This document shows, piece after piece, positions 1-12,169 of a stretch of DNA of 64,000 nt. The notes beneath the pieces are model-generated. The model had not been told where the DNA came from. It did not search any database and saw only the letters and a program-made list of their open reading frames with translations. The translations under genes and the position numbers were made by a program. The first letter of the stretch is position 1; the number at the start of each line of letters is the position of its first letter. Location of the stretch: positions 2,543,643 through 2,607,642 of the forward strand of contig JAPNXP010000018.1 in the NCBI GenBank assembly GCA_028753945.1, written 5' to 3'. This DNA is from Hexactinellida sp. DTS-2022. Lineage: Eukaryota > Porifera > Hexactinellida.

Positions 1-2181
1 AGATGCTCTTAACCACGGCGTTGCATTTGCTGGACTAGTGTCCTTTATTGAAGAGGCCCGAATCGACGATCTTGTCATACAAATTTTCAAACTGTCTGAT
101 CTGACAAATCTGTACAGCAACAGACTAGAACAACTAGGAACATTAATGTCAGGGCATGTCCACTCTACCAAACTCAAGAATAGGATATTAAGTTATTTTT
201 CCAGATATGGGAGCTCACATGCAAGGACGTGAAATTGTTCTTGTTTTCAATGAAGATGTTGGTGCTGCACTGGGAAAAGCATGTGAACATGACTCTGATA
301 GTGATGCAGTTCATCTTGCAAAGGCAGCCATGATAGTTAGACGAGATATGTTTGCAATGAAAAGTAAATTCAATGATTCATTTGACACCCAGTGTCAGGA
401 GCAATCTGTGCCGTTTTCACTCAAAGTACTAGTTAATATGGTGCTGAACGGGCCTAACATCAAATCACAATCAGGTTCCTCATCAATTTCTCAGCCAGCT
501 TTAACTATATCTCAGCTTCTGTTTTACAACAGCTCGAAGCGTTCCAAGGAGGATACAGATAACGTCAGGCACATCCAACAGCAAGAAACACCACTGCCCA
601 TCTATTTAGGCGTGATGATCCATACAAATACCCGGAAACGTAAACTTGTTGACACTCTTTTTAACCTGGGTCTGAGCATATCGTATGACCGGGTATTAAA
701 CATCTCCACTGAACTGGGTAACAAAGTTTGTTATCACTTTGAGCAGGAAAAGTTGTTTGCCCCCTTCAATTTAAAGGCGGACTTTTCACAACTGCCGCAG
801 TAGACAATATTGACCACAACCCAGTTCAACTAGTGCTCATGACTCATTTCATGGAACTGGAATATCCCTATTTCAGCACCAAAGTCAGAACTTCCATGGA
901 GTCCAACAGGCTGTTATCGCTATTCAGGATGATACTAATGCGAAGAAACGAAATTAAACCGTCCAGAATCTTACACTAGTGTGCCTCCTATTATTTTGCA
1001 TAGGCATGATCCACCTGTACCAAAGCTATATGGTCCCAACACAGGATACTGCGAGCGGATATGCCTCAAGCTTTACAGAAGGAATATAGGTACAGTCTAA
1101 TTTAACTTACCCTACCCAGTTTATTATCATTATATATATTTTTCCTGACAGGTGGCTCACTGGCTGATACAAGTTAATCGAGTGGTGTCGACTGAAAAGA
1201 ACCAGGGAGATGAGGCAGTTTCCTGGTCTGCATACCATGCTAGCCTTCAACCTCCCAATGAAACATTAGATAGCTGTGTGACACACAATTCTCTTCTGCC
1301 CCTTTTTTATGATCAAGCTCACTCCGTAGCCATGATTCGCCACTCAATGGATGTAGTGAAGAAGGCAGTTGATATTCTAAATCCTGGACAGGTGCCCGTC
1401 ATCACTATGGATCAGCCTCTGTACGCAATTGCAAAACAAATCCAGTGGAACTGGACAACAAGCCATGGCGAAAATCAATTCATTATATTTTTGGAGGACT
1501 ACATATAGAGATGGCCGCTTTAAAGACAATTGGCGATCTTCTAGGTGGCAGTGGTTGGGCAGGTGCACTAGTACAAATCAATATTGCTACTCCTGGTACG
1601 GCTGATTCATTTCTTCGGGTCGTTCCTGTGTCACGCACACGACGAGCTCACCAGATCACAGCTTGCAGCCTGTATCTACTTCTGCAGAAAGCATACTTAG
1701 AGTATTGAAATAGTTTGGGAGAGGAAGAGAATAGTTCATCACTGGAAGATTGGTGCTCCAATAGGGCCGAATTATATCCACAGTTCAAGTTCTGGTTGTT
1801 AATCCTGCAGATGGAATTGGCAGTGATGGTCTACGTGAGATCCATAAGGGAGCCAGATTTCGAGCTATACATAGACGCTCTCAACAAGATCGTTCCCTGG
1901 TTTTTCGCCTTGGACCATACTCATTACGCTAGATGGAACTCTGTTCATCTTCGGGACATGGTTATGTTGCAGTGTATATGCACTTTTGGTGTACATGCAT
2001 GTGCACTGATAAGTTGGTGTACATGCATGTACACCGGTGTATATGCACTTTATGAACTATATTGGCTACAAGTGCATATACACCAGTGTATACGCACTTT
2101 TATCCATTTTTAATGTCAATGGGTGCTTATGAATTTAAACTAGTATATTGTGAATTCCTGTGTATCTATCTAGTTACGATT

Positions 2182-2354
2182 CAGTCGAAACAGGTTTTTC
2201 TAATCCCAGTTTTTCGTAACTAATCGTTTTCAATTTATTTTAAATGTGTAAGAAATTCCAATTTTGCTTTATCTTCAATCGGTTTATTCTAACTATCGGA
2301 TTTTTCTTACTTTATTTATGAAATGAATTGTTTAGAATAAACCTGTTTCGACTG
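2182..2354. mobile_element. Tc1/mariner-type MITE (CAGTCGAAACAGG termini)
   Basis: The 16-bp termini CAGTCGAAACAGGTTT are perfect inverted repeats. The CAGT...ACTG ends next to TA on the right are typical of Tc1/mariner-type elements; the left TA has become TT. It belongs to the same broad family as the MITE at 45948-46109 in the LINE and the single right end near 9346. Confidence 0.75.
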
Positions 2355-2540
2355 TATAACATTTGATTCTAATTCATAAGATACAATAATAATAATGCAA
2401 TGCATTTCAATGAACACAAATTCTTTGAAGTTAATTATAATTATATTCCCAGCAATGCATGTGTGAAAATCTAATCGATTGCAATTTTATCAAAGTGATT
2501 TACGCGCGCCGTATGTCATAATTATAACATACGTATGTAT

Positions 2541-2731
2541 CAGGGGTTTATCCAGGAGCGCGCCATACGGCTAGAGGCGTATAAATTGGGCTATGCTTGC
2601 GTTTAGGAGCGCGAAAACTGCCGAAACTCCACATAGAGTAATACAAAACTAACCTTTAGGCGTACAAAATTCATACTTTAGTGCCTTAGGGCAATTAGGA
2701 GCGTTCAATTTGAGTCCTGTATAATACCCTG
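2541..2731. mobile_element. hAT-type MITE, 8-bp TSD GTATGTAT
   Basis: The element starts CAGGGGTTTATCCAGG and ends ATACCCTG. Exact 8-bp duplications GTATGTAT lie at 2533-2540 and 2732-2739. CAGGG termini with 8-bp TSDs are characteristic of hAT elements. A partial left-end copy lies at about 17827-17905. Confidence 0.85.
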
Positions 2732-5001
2732 GTATGTATAATAGCTATATTACATCGAGGGAATATATGTACAATTTCAGAATCAATGTTATATCAAAAC
2801 TTAGATACACAGGAATTCACAATACACTAGTTTAAATTCATAAGCACCCATTGACATTAAAGATGGATAAAAGTGCGTATACACTGGTGTATATACACTT
2901 GTAGCCAATATAGTTCATAAAGTGCATATACACCGGTGTACATGCATGTACACCAACTTATCAGTGTACATGCATGTACACCAAAAGTGCATATACACTG
3001 CAACAGTTACACTAAAGGACGTTCATCCTCCTGTGTTTTCAGAGTTCCTGAAAGGGGATTTGTTGTGAAGAAGACAATACGCAGATTCTCAGCTATTGCC
3101 ATTGACCATGCCCACGAGCAAAACAATGCTTCTGTGAAAGATGATGGTGGAGCCGTAGACCTAACTGAGAACCCTGCTGCTCTGCGACGCTGGATGGTGG
3201 GCCAGACTTATTGGAGAGTTTGAAGCAGCAACTGAGACTAGAAGAACACATGATATGAGACATCACGAGGAGTCTAAACATGTACAATTGGCGTTTGCAC
3301 GAGATGTGAAAAGTCTAGCAAATACCATAGAAGAAATGAGAAACCCGTTCACTGAGAACAGCAGCGATCTTCTTGTACTGGATAGCAGAGACCTTGCTGA
3401 TCCAGCCGTTATTAACACTGCGTAAAATTGAGAAATTCTGAGAAGAGCAGTATGACACCTATGTTATTGATCGGCTTGTCAATCAACCAAAACCCATTTC
3501 AGCTCCCATCAAGAAGAACAATTTTCCTCTGTTTAACCGGCTTCCTGTCCGAGAGAAGACTAAGTCACAGCTACAGTTAACTTCTCTGAAGAATGATTGT
3601 TCCCTCTTTTCTTCGGGGTATGTTGCATCACAAGCACGTGGCGGTAACCTAGATGATTTTTTTGAGCATGAAAATCATGCATATCCACCAGCGTTATGAC
3701 AAAATGGTCAACTGAGTTGGGTACAAAGTGCAATCTAGTTAGATGCTTGGAGGACTTGGTGGTCTGCCAAGAGGACGCCACGAATCCCAGTGTACAAGTT
3801 ATTATTCTTGATGGATCTGTTATTGTGTATATGCTACGTTCTGCTTCTGCAAAGACTTTCTCGGATTACGCAAAACAAGTTTTCCTGCCATACATTGAGT
3901 CACAGTTGCAATATGCAAGCCGAGTCGACATTGTTTGGACGAGTACAAACCCGACAGCTTAAAGGCCGAAACACGAAGAAAGAGAGGGAATGGTGTTCGG
4001 AGACGTGTGGAGCCTTCAAGTTTAATTCCTAGAAACTGGCAAGAGTTTCTACGCATTGATGAAAATAAAGTTGAGCTTTTCTCTTTCCTCGCAACTTGTA
4101 TATCATCCATTGACAGCGATAAACAGATAATCAGCACACATCACATAGAGGAACTTTGTAATCTTCCAAAAGAGATCTCAAGGCTAGCTCCATCCACACA
4201 TGAAGAGGCAGACACAAGGATCATTCTACATCTGGAAGATGCTGTGAAAGAAGGGAATACCAAAGTATCAATACGCACAGTTGACACAGATGTGGTAGTA
4301 TTGGCAGTGACATCAGCCCAGCGTCTCAAGAAAGCTGAAATATGGATCGCTTTTGGTGCTGGAAAAGCTTCCGTTACTTAGCAGCTCATGAGATGGCTAG
4401 AGCTTTGGGGCCTGATCGGTGTATGGCTCTGCCAATGTTCCATGCGTTCACAGGCTGCGATACAGTGTCATGTTTTGCAGGTAGGGGAAAAAGGACAGCA
4501 TGGGACACATGGAAAGTCTACGACGAGGTCACACCAGCATTATGTTCGTTGATTGCTAACCCAGAATCCGTAGATAGTGTTATGAAGCCATTGGAGCGAT
4601 TTGTAGTATTAATTTACGACCGCACCAGCAGCCTGCAATGTATCAATCAGGTCCGAAAGCAGCTCTTAACACAGAATGGCAGATCAATAGAAGGGCTTCC
4701 CCCGACAAAAGAAGCTCTCATATAGCACACAAAGCGTGCAGCTTATCAAAGCCAGTTACTCTTGGGCCCAAGCATTGGTTGCAGACCCAAAGATTCCATC
4801 TCCGAGTGAATGGGGTTGGAAAAGTAAGGAATCAGGCGGGTGGGAAATATGCTGGACAACTCTTCCGGAAGCTACGAAGGTTTGTAGAGAACTGCTGCGG
4901 TGTGGTTGCAAGAAAGGTTGCAGAAAACACTGTAACTGCATAAAGGCAGCACTCCAGTGTACTGCACTTTGCCACTGCGGTGGACTGTGCACTGAGAACT
5001 A

Positions 5002-5579
5002 AAAAAGATTCAACAATATTGTTATTTTTGTAATGAGTCATCAATGCACTTGTCTCGCTTTCAATAATTTTATACGATTGGTTAAAATCCTATTAGTTGA
5101 TTCGTGCATAGTGGACATAACAAAGATAAAAGGGGTTACTCAATATAGCTAGTAGTAAAGGTGAAATTCTGTGAAATTTCAGGCCGTGGGCAAGTGAACA
5201 TTTTTTAAAATCTCCAAATATGATCTATATAGACATAAAAATGCTGGAAATTAAGTGCTAGGCACGATTCTGAGAATAAAAGTTGTTTTAAGAGCATCTG
5301 GAAAAGATAATCTTGATTTTTTAAAACGCCGATTTTTTTTCGGGGTCAATTATTTTGACCCTCAAATTTTTTTGCATTAGAAAAATCAAAGATGCCCCTA
5401 TACCGAATAAAGTTTGGTATTATGTGATCTTACTTTGTGCCAAGTTTCACGCCTTCATCATCAAAAGCACAATTTGACCAAAATGTGCCACTTAGCGGCT
5501 GCACTAAATTACTGGGGACTCCCCTATAGATTTATTTGCCCGATCTCCTAAGAGAGATACTTCGATAAATTATTTTCCA
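5002..5579. other. Non-coding tail downstream of the Academ-like remnant
   Basis: AT-rich DNA with no supportable gene, RNA or repeat. It may be the 3' non-coding part of the Academ-like element, but no terminal repeat was recognised. Confidence 0.4.
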
Positions 5580-6508
5580 AATAAAGGGATGATACAATCT
5601 TTGTCTGGATTTTCCACTAACTATGGATCTCAGCTCGAATCTGTATTCACTAAAAACTTGACTGTTCATCTGGTTTTTACGAATCATACTTTAGTGATCA
5701 TAAGCCAATGTTGATTTCTCTTAGAACTGTTGTTAGTGACTGTAGTAATGTGGATTATCAACCAATTTTATCACATGCTACTAGTAAACATGATATTATT
5801 TATTTTCACCAAATATCAAATGTTAATACAACTAAGGATATTCAGGATGTAATTGTTAGTCATGTGTTCATCCCTACTCCTGTGCTGCCTCCTGTAATTA
5901 CATATGACAATGCTAATGCATTCACATTTGCGATGAGACAGTCATTAGCACAATGTATTAATCTACAGAGAATACTTTTAAGACCGACTAACTATACTGG
6001 GTCTAGAGTCTCAGCTACTGGTTATTATGATTTTATGCGTACAAATGTAGGAGATCGGTTGAATTTCAGGATAGTTCCTGTGACAGGTGATGGGAATAGT
6101 TTCTTTAGAACACTCTCTTACATAATCTTCGGCGATGAAAGTGAGCATCATAATGTCAGTGGATCTTTAATAGACACATTTGAACAAAGTCCCTATGTTG
6201 CTGCCTCTGTGGCATCCAAGGCTATACTGCAGTTACTATTCAGCAACACTTTAGTGATATGAGGGGTAATTACTCGTGGGGAACTGTGAATGAACTTGTT
6301 ATGTTAGGCATTTTAGCTCGCATTAATGTGAGTTATTTTAATGCTGCTGATACAGACCCTTTTAAATGGGTGATTACTGATGTATATAATGCAAATACGT
6401 ATACCCAATGATCCTATCTATCAAGGAAAGTCATTAATAGTTCTATTTCATTCAATTAATCATTGTGGAAGTGGTGCGAACGACTATGATGCAATCTACA
6501 TGATTTAA
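5580..6508 (+). pseudogene. Decayed endonuclease/OTU polyprotein fragment with substituted OTU catalytic residues
   Basis: Frame pieces between 5590 and 5710 read STNYGSQL and then ESYFSDHKPM. The latter resembles the conserved SDH motif that ends EEP/AP-type endonuclease domains. An OTU cysteine-protease fold follows: GDGNSFFRTLSYIIFG at about 6087-6134, WGTVNELVMLG near 6278-6310, and a terminal NDYDAIYMI ending at the stop at 6508. Active OTUs have GDGNC and NHYD; here the Cys is Ser and the His is Asp, so the fold is read but catalysis is lost. At least two frameshifts (near 6255 and 6400) break it. Endonuclease plus OTU modules occur together in Helentron-like and some other transposons; which one this is cannot be told. 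Confidence 0.6.
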
Positions 6509-7008
6509 TAGTATTTTAGCTATTGGCGTTTATTTTCATATGTAAATTTTTTTGACAAATAATGGATTATGGTATTTCATAACTTTATGAGAAACCAAAT
6601 TTTCCAGGAGTTGGTACTATTATTGTTTGTCATTATGGGTACAATCAGTTTTAATAATACTTTGCTAAATAATACATGTAACAGTTACTAAGTGTGCAAC
6701 GCATTTGGCCTCTATGAGGTGTGCGAGATAGCCTTTTAGCAAGTGTGCTAAAAATTTGGTTTGCTTTTTTGGCAAGTGTGCCAGGCATTTGGCTTGTCCA
6801 TATGATGTGTGCCGTATTTGCATTTGGCTTATGTAACAGGGATTATGCTGCAATTGGTAATTTCTGGGTTAATTTCGGGGAAAAGGTACTGAGGTGTGTC
6901 CCAAGTGCACCCACTGATTCTTATCAGCAGCCCTTGAGGGACCGAATTGAAATTCTCCATAGATTTATGCAATATTCTGTAATTTTCTTATATATGGGGG
7001 TAATTGCG
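6509..7008. other. Non-coding, with short imperfect direct repeats
   Basis: No gene seen. Between about 6690 and 6830 a TTTGGC plus CAAGTGTGC motif recurs several times, a local degenerate repeat of unknown origin. Confidence 0.35.
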
Positions 7009-7121
7009 CATTGCCGGCGCCACGTATTATGAGGTGTGGGTGTAGTGGGTGTCACTGTCCAAGCACCGCTTCATTTCCTTGAGGCAGTGGGCGTCTGGAT
7101 ACCCAGGAAACGCCGGCCCTG
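7009..7121 (-). mobile_element. Short MITE with CAGGGCCGGCG / CATTGCCGGCGCC ends
   Basis: This GC-rich segment is the reverse-orientation copy of 54205-54350. Both copies have the same two ends and share the internal ACACCCACTGCCTCAAGG-like core. No duplication was found at either site. The hAT-like CAGGG end suggests a hAT MITE. Confidence 0.55.
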
Positions 7122-7439
7122 TTGTGGATGGTGAATCAAGTAATGCATCTTAATTGATGTTGAATTATTGGTTGATAATGAATTAAGGTGGTATTGCAAA
7201 CACCAGCAAATATACTTTTTGCACAAGGTATATATATGTATATCCCATTTGATCCAAAATTATTTTAATTACAATTTGCAACATGATATAAATAGAGTTT
7301 TAAATATATATATTTAACGTATGTAGTAATAAGAACAAGAATTAAGCTAATAATAATGTTGTTTATGTAATAGTTCTAAAGGTCGGTGCCTTCCGAAACA
7401 CGTTTCTGAAATATTTCATTACCTTCATAGTGATGATGA

Positions 7440-7570
7440 CATAGCGAAAAAAATCCAAAATTGCAGCTGTGCCGACAGCATTTTCCTTGGAGGCACTAAC
7501 AATTACTCAACCAGTAGCCACCAAAGGGAAATGCGTCGGTACAGCTGCAATTTTAGATTTTTTCTTCTAT
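7440..7570. repeat. Hairpin module of the composite repeat (GCAGCTGTGCCGACAGCA type)
   Basis: Imperfect inverted repeat: CCAAAATTGCAGCTGTGCC on the left pairs with the region ending near 7563 around a central GGTGGCTACTGG-like loop. The same module recurs at about 17918-18045, 18205-18345, 19275-19385, 22780-22920, 37560-37695 and, reversed, 61790-61915. Confidence 0.7.
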
Positions 7571-7865
7571 TAATGGTGGAAGATAGTAGCTTTAGGGCAT
7601 CTAGACTTCAAGATTTATTTGTTATTGAAAAATTAACAATTGATCTTTTGACTCTTTTCGGCCCGGGGCCTGTGGAAAAAGGCCCGCAGCCTGTGATTTA
7701 CAATAAAGCCCGCACGGGTCGCACCCTAGAGAATTGACATTGAAGACAGTAAATAAATAAAAATTTAATACCTACGCCAAATTATTCACGAATGCTAGAC
7801 TCTTCAGTCATTTGCTTTTATTGCTGGTTATGCAGTACATAAATATATTTAAAAAACTCAGCCAT

Positions 7866-8285
7866 GTCAGGTTCGCATTGATCTTTTGACCATTGACAAA
7901 GACTTTATCTTTGATGAAGATTCACAACCCGAGTTCAGGCTTTTGCAATTAACTGACCGTGGTGGCCTAAAGTATCCATCTGAGTTTATCCTCGAATCTA
8001 TAGTAACTTTATGGAAGAAGTTAAAATTGCAATTGAAAGCAAAGACAACTTGTTGGCGATATTGATGCAAGGATCGTCCGTAAAAATTATTGTGGAAGTA
8101 ATCTTGATATTCTTAGAAGAGACTGATGCGATTGCTAAATCGAGTTGCATTTCTTGTGGTGTCTCTATTTTGACTATCCTAAAAAATCTTATTCTCACTT
8201 GCGCCAACTGTTTACTAGCTAACAAGGTTAAAAATTATAACTCCGCTGTTGCATCTAAAGGAATAGAAAAGCGAAACTGAAGAAG
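7866..8285 (+). pseudogene. Possible transposase C-terminal remnant
   Basis: One frame (7866-8015) reads PEFRLLQLTDRGGLKYPSEF; RGGL-YPS followed by a helical stretch is frequent near the C-terminus of P-element/THAP9-like and related transposases. Further pieces (8020-8285) include LILTCANCLLANKVKNYNSA and KRKLKKF in other frames, as expected after frameshifts. No catalytic residues are visible. It is an isolated fragment among composite-repeat sequence, and the family assignment is weak. Confidence 0.3.
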
Positions 8286-8399
8286 TTCTCACATTAATGA
8301 AATACACCAGAAGGCTACTCTTCTATTATTATTATTGTTATTACAGTATTATTGTTATTTGAACCCACATTATTCTTTATGTATTCTTATCATTGAACA

Positions 8400-9225
8400 T
8401 TGTTAAGTAAGCAATAAAGACTCAATAGAGAAAATCTATTAATTTACTAGAATTATTTATTATAACAGATTAATTTCTAAATGAAGTTGAAACATTGAAC
8501 TGTGTTTATCACTTTCTCATCGTACACAACTTCATCCATGGTACATGTGATGGTAGGCCTTATATAAAGTAGGCTATGATTTGGCTATCAAATTTCAATT
8601 CCGCACCCTCGATAACCCCTAAAAAACAAATTGGAAGCATCTATATAAGTCATATACTGACTGAATTAATTATAATTAATTATTCAGTATATTAATAGTG
8701 CAAGAGTATTCTTGCAGAAGGAAATATACTCACTTAATCTGTCATTGTTATGGAATGTAAAATCTTAATTGTCAATTAGAAAATAGAAGCCTACTCGATC
8801 TCACAAGTTGAATCAATATTATAATAACGAGTTGAAACAATAGAATTAGATTTAACACTTTCAATTGAACTGAAGTGTTAGTAAAGAAAGGGAATTTGCA
8901 AGTCAATTTGTGGCACAAACGAAGCCCAATTTGAAAATTCGTCACTGTAAAAGGTGTAGAATTTAATTCTCTATCGAATGCAAATAAATTAAATATTCGG
9001 GTACCATTTATTGTTTCTTTTCTAACATTAAATAGGTTTAAAAATGTGTCCAAAAAAATGTGATAAAAAATCGTGACCCCAGGTGCACATCTGTAACCTA
9101 TGAGACACCTGTCCTGAAAATTTCAGTTCTTAGTTAATTAAACTCTGTTCTGTGTAATCTACGGGCAATAATAACCAAATCACTAAGATTAGAACTGGGC
9201 CACTATACTATAGTATAGTCGGCAC
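8400..9225 (+). repeat. Composite non-coding repeat, degenerate copy 1
   Basis: Contains the ordered modules shared with later copies: GCAAGAGTATTCTTGCAG, GAAAATAGAAGCCTACTC, GAATTAGATTTAACAC, GACCCCAGGTGCACATC and the palindromic minisatellite unit at 9190-9225. No coding capacity. Confidence 0.65.
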
Positions 9226-10036
9226 AGTAAAAAAACGATATAAATTAAGTATAATAATGAAATTAAATAATAAGTGCACTAAAAATTGGTCAGAAAAAAA
9301 CGATAGTTAGAATAACCCGTTGTTAGAAAAACCTGGTTTCAACTGTACTACTAACATCCGACCATTTGATTGAGGGTGTTCAAAGTCTAGAGGGTCATGT
9401 CATTTTCAGAAAATAAGCAAGTTAATAAAGCCTATTGAATAATTTCTTAACGGAAAAATTACAAAATAATATGAAATAAAAAGAAAAGCCTAAATTAAGT
9501 GGTGGCATTATCTTTATCTACTTAGAAATATACTTCTTAATGTATTTAACTGATTTTCTTCTGTCAAAGAAATACATCTACTTGAATCTTCGTTTCAACA
9601 TTTTGAAATTCTATATTTACCTTGAAAAGTAATTTCACACAATCTTCAATTGATTATTACATTTTACCCAGCTCTCAAAATGATCTTCCTATTTATTTAG
9701 TTTCAAATTTGATACTTAGATGTGTGTTCTTCGATTCCGCAAACGAAAGTATAATCCTTCAAGTCCAACCAACTCCTTTATAAGAAAAATGGAATAATAT
9801 ACAGAGTTATTTCTTAAAATATCTTGAAATGAATGGCACAAAAATTTCAGCCATACAAAATATAAGTTTATATTCTACAAACAGATTAGTAAGGCCCAAA
9901 CTCATAAAAAAAACTTTCCTATTTATTTGTATATATAAACACTCAAATAAACCAGAATTATAACCCTAGTGGTAATTTCTATTAAATGTTTGCAGTGAAA
10001 TTCATGGAGAATTAGATGTGGATACACAGTAATGTA
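9226..10036. other. No gene seen
   Basis: AT-rich. A right end of the CAGTCGAAA MITE family (ending near 9346 before TA) is the only recognisable item. Confidence 0.4.
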
Positions 10037-10567
10037 TCTATACTATTAAAACACAAGGCTGGGTGTACATATACGTATGTGTATATATATATATATATAT
10101 ATGTATATTTGTTTGTATGTTACGAGTTGATTGAAGAAAGTGGACGGTTTCCAAATGTGATTTTTGGCATATAGGGGTAACTTTTGGCACCCGCCAACAA
10201 GTTGAGGTTTCCACTCAAAATTTCTCACATCTCGACAAGTTATGACGTCATTGTCACATTTCGAGAACCCTGAAAATTCACTTAAACGTACGTAATTCCC
10301 GCCCTTCAAGAGAGAAAAATCTGAAAATTAAATAGAATATGTACATTAATGATGCGGACACGTTGGTCACACCAGATTGCCAATATGCTCACTCATTATC
10401 GCATGATGACGTAATCATTAAAATTTCACATTGTTAAATTTGACTATTTAGGCCTATTTACGCTATATAATCAATATTAGGGGTATATAAACCGCACACC
10501 AACCGCAAAGCGGTTGGTGTGTGGTTGTGTTCTGCCGCGAAGCGACCTAGCAAGCGAAGCGCGCTAG
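10037..10567 (+). mobile_element. Non-autonomous Helitron
   Basis: Starts TCTATACTATTAAAA, a classic Helitron 5' end, directly after an A (10036). It ends in GC-rich hairpins (ACCAACCGC...GCGGTTGGT at about 10498-10525, then CGCGAAGCG) followed by GCGCGCTAG, a CTRR end, directly before a T (10568). Helitrons insert between A and T without a TSD, which fits. A (TA)n microsatellite lies at 10083-10102. Related 3' ends occur at 34543-34871 and, reversed, at 56932-57005. Confidence 0.75.
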
Positions 10568-10614
10568 TTATTAGTTAAATTACAATTTTTGAGGCTTCAC
10601 AAAAACTATACGTA

Positions 10615-11500
10615 CAGTTTAACCTCGTTAATACTAACAACAACGGAAGGAAAAAATTTGTTCGCGTTATCCGGAATTCGTAATAACCAGGGGCAATACC
10701 CAAAAATATGCCAGAGATCTCCCAATAATATGTATTTGTCGAAATGCATATTATTTGCTAATTGGAAACTTTATATATCATACATGAAGCCGAGGAAATT
10801 GTTTAAAGTCATCCAATCTAAAATAATTGTTTTTGGGTCGTACTTCCCATAAAAAATGATCTTTCTCCAAAATCAGGTGTGTAATGTGAATAATTTTAAC
10901 CTCGAACGTATCCAAACACAACATAGAGCCTAGATGTTATAATATAATGTTATATCTAATCCTAAATTCGTCCAAATAATGAGTTTTAGTTCCAAAATCT
11001 CCCCCAGCTTTTACCCCTAATTCTTCTCATATTTCTGAAACAAAATAGAGCTCGAGATCTCTGTAGAATCTTTATATATTATTTAGCTTTAAATATCAAA
11101 TTTGGGGAAAATATTGTTCCAAAAGTTCAGGTACCTAAGAAATTTATGTTTACATATAGAAGTTTTTTTTCTGTTGAATATGCTCTTTGACTCATAACTA
11201 AACCATTTCTGCACTGAAAGTAACTTTGTAAAAAAAGGTTAGAGGCCGTTATAAGAACCCTTCAAGCTTACCTTTAAATTTATCACATAATTCACTTACT
11301 AGTTATATAATTTTTTGCAGTATTGTCGGTTTCTCTGCTGCATGAATACACTTTTAAAATTTTAAGTCAATCGGTAGAGTGGAAGTGCCACCACATGCTC
11401 CAGTATATCACCCTTTGAATAGCCATTGTACGGACCTGATTTTGTGGAACTGATTTTCGTCATATCCGGGAAATCGTATTAACCGTGTTCCAGTTTACTG
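10615..11500. mobile_element. pogo/Tc1-type non-autonomous element, TA TSD
   Basis: Termini CAGTTTAACCTCGTTAATAC and its imperfect inverse ending GTTTACTG are flanked by TA on both sides. The TIR resembles pogo/Tigger-like ends. The interior is non-coding; parts match 15500-16720 in the opposite orientation. Confidence 0.7.
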
Positions 11501-12169
11501 TAATTATATTGCAAACGGGATTGACCACATTATAGGCATATGCGTAGAAAAAGCACGGGCAGAATCTAGAAGCACATGGGCGGCCCGTGTAGATCTTTAA
11601 TCGAATTATCAAATTACGAAATAGTATTATTCTTACCGATGATGCTTTCTCAAAGACTTACATAGTCCACTTTATTGAATTTCTCATTAAATTGCGTACT
11701 CATTATTTGTTAGTATTGTAGTTGCTAAATACCTTGACAGGTGTTAGTCTCCAACCTGGTCTCCGAAAATGTCTAAAAGGTAGATTGACGATGGCTCAAA
11801 ACAGCCAAGTATCGCTAACTATTTCCTGTCGGATAAAAAATATTCAATTTTGGAGTAATATATTTGTGGGATTAATTAACCCTACAAATAAATACCCCCA
11901 ATCTTTGGAGAAGGCATCATTGGTAAATTATAGTATTATAGTAAATTGATAATTCGATCCGAAATCTACCCGGGCTGCGCGGACTACTTCTATGTCTATG
12001 GGAAATATCTCACCTGGGAACATTTTAGTGAATTGGGGAAAATTATACGTTTATGATTCAAAGAGTTATATGTTTACCAATAAATAAGGTGGTAGCAAAA
12101 ATCCAAGAAAAAGAAAACTAACTTATTGGAAAATAAAAGTAATTTCATTAAATTGCTCATTGCACACCC
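11501..12169. other. No gene seen
   Basis: AT-rich; nothing beyond short uninterpretable reading frames. Confidence 0.4.

Larger units (their letters stand above)
1965..3005. mobile_element. Palindromic non-autonomous element with about 190-bp terminal inverted repeats, 4-bp TSD
   Basis: The left arm from 1965 (TGTTGCAGTGTATATG) is the reverse complement of the right arm ending at 3005. Both arms contain repeated TGTACATGCATGTACA palindromes. GTTA flanks it at 1961-1964 and 3006-3009. Removing the element and one GTTA restores the reading frame of the host Academ-like protein (HLRDMV then TLKD), which confirms the borders. No coding region is seen inside. Two smaller MITEs (2182-2354 and 2541-2731) sit in its centre. 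Confidence 0.85.
1..5001 (+). pseudogene. Academ-like transposon protein remnant: XPG/FEN1-like nuclease with C-terminal Cys-rich domain
   Basis: A long coding region is readable on the plus strand but is broken by frameshifts near 195, 778 and 830-955, a stop near 957, another shift near 1455 and further shifts up to 4390 and 4735. It also carries a 1,041-bp insertion at 1965-3005. The C-terminal third (about 3935-5001) has an acidic THEEADTR block, a TVDTDVVVLAV block and FTGCDTVSCFAGRGKRTA. These match, in order, the XPG-I acidic cluster, the SxDSD strand and the helix-hairpin-helix of XPG/FEN1 nucleases. The protein ends in about nine closely spaced Cys residues (4892-4999, CGCKKGCRKHC type). 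Academ DNA transposons are known to carry XPG nuclease and Cys8 modules, so Academ is the best guess. The family is multi-copy in invertebrates. A GT...AG stretch at 1090-1151 could be an intron but does not restore frame. The 5' end lies outside the window. Confidence 0.6.

Noticed and set aside
1090..1151. GT...AG intron in the Academ-like gene
   Set aside because: Borders look good, but splicing leaves the downstream frame shifted by one, and the gene is already decayed, so it is noted rather than annotated.
2936..3223. Plus-strand frame starting in the palindrome and entering the Academ-like gene
   Set aside because: The first part is transposon end sequence; only the part after 3006 belongs to the gene.
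8011..8280. An intact small membrane protein
   Set aside because: The frame overlaps an antisense frame of similar length and continues a transposase-like remnant by frameshift; better explained as decayed coding DNA.
10083..10102. (TA)n tract as a regulatory or origin element
   Set aside because: A simple microsatellite within a Helitron.
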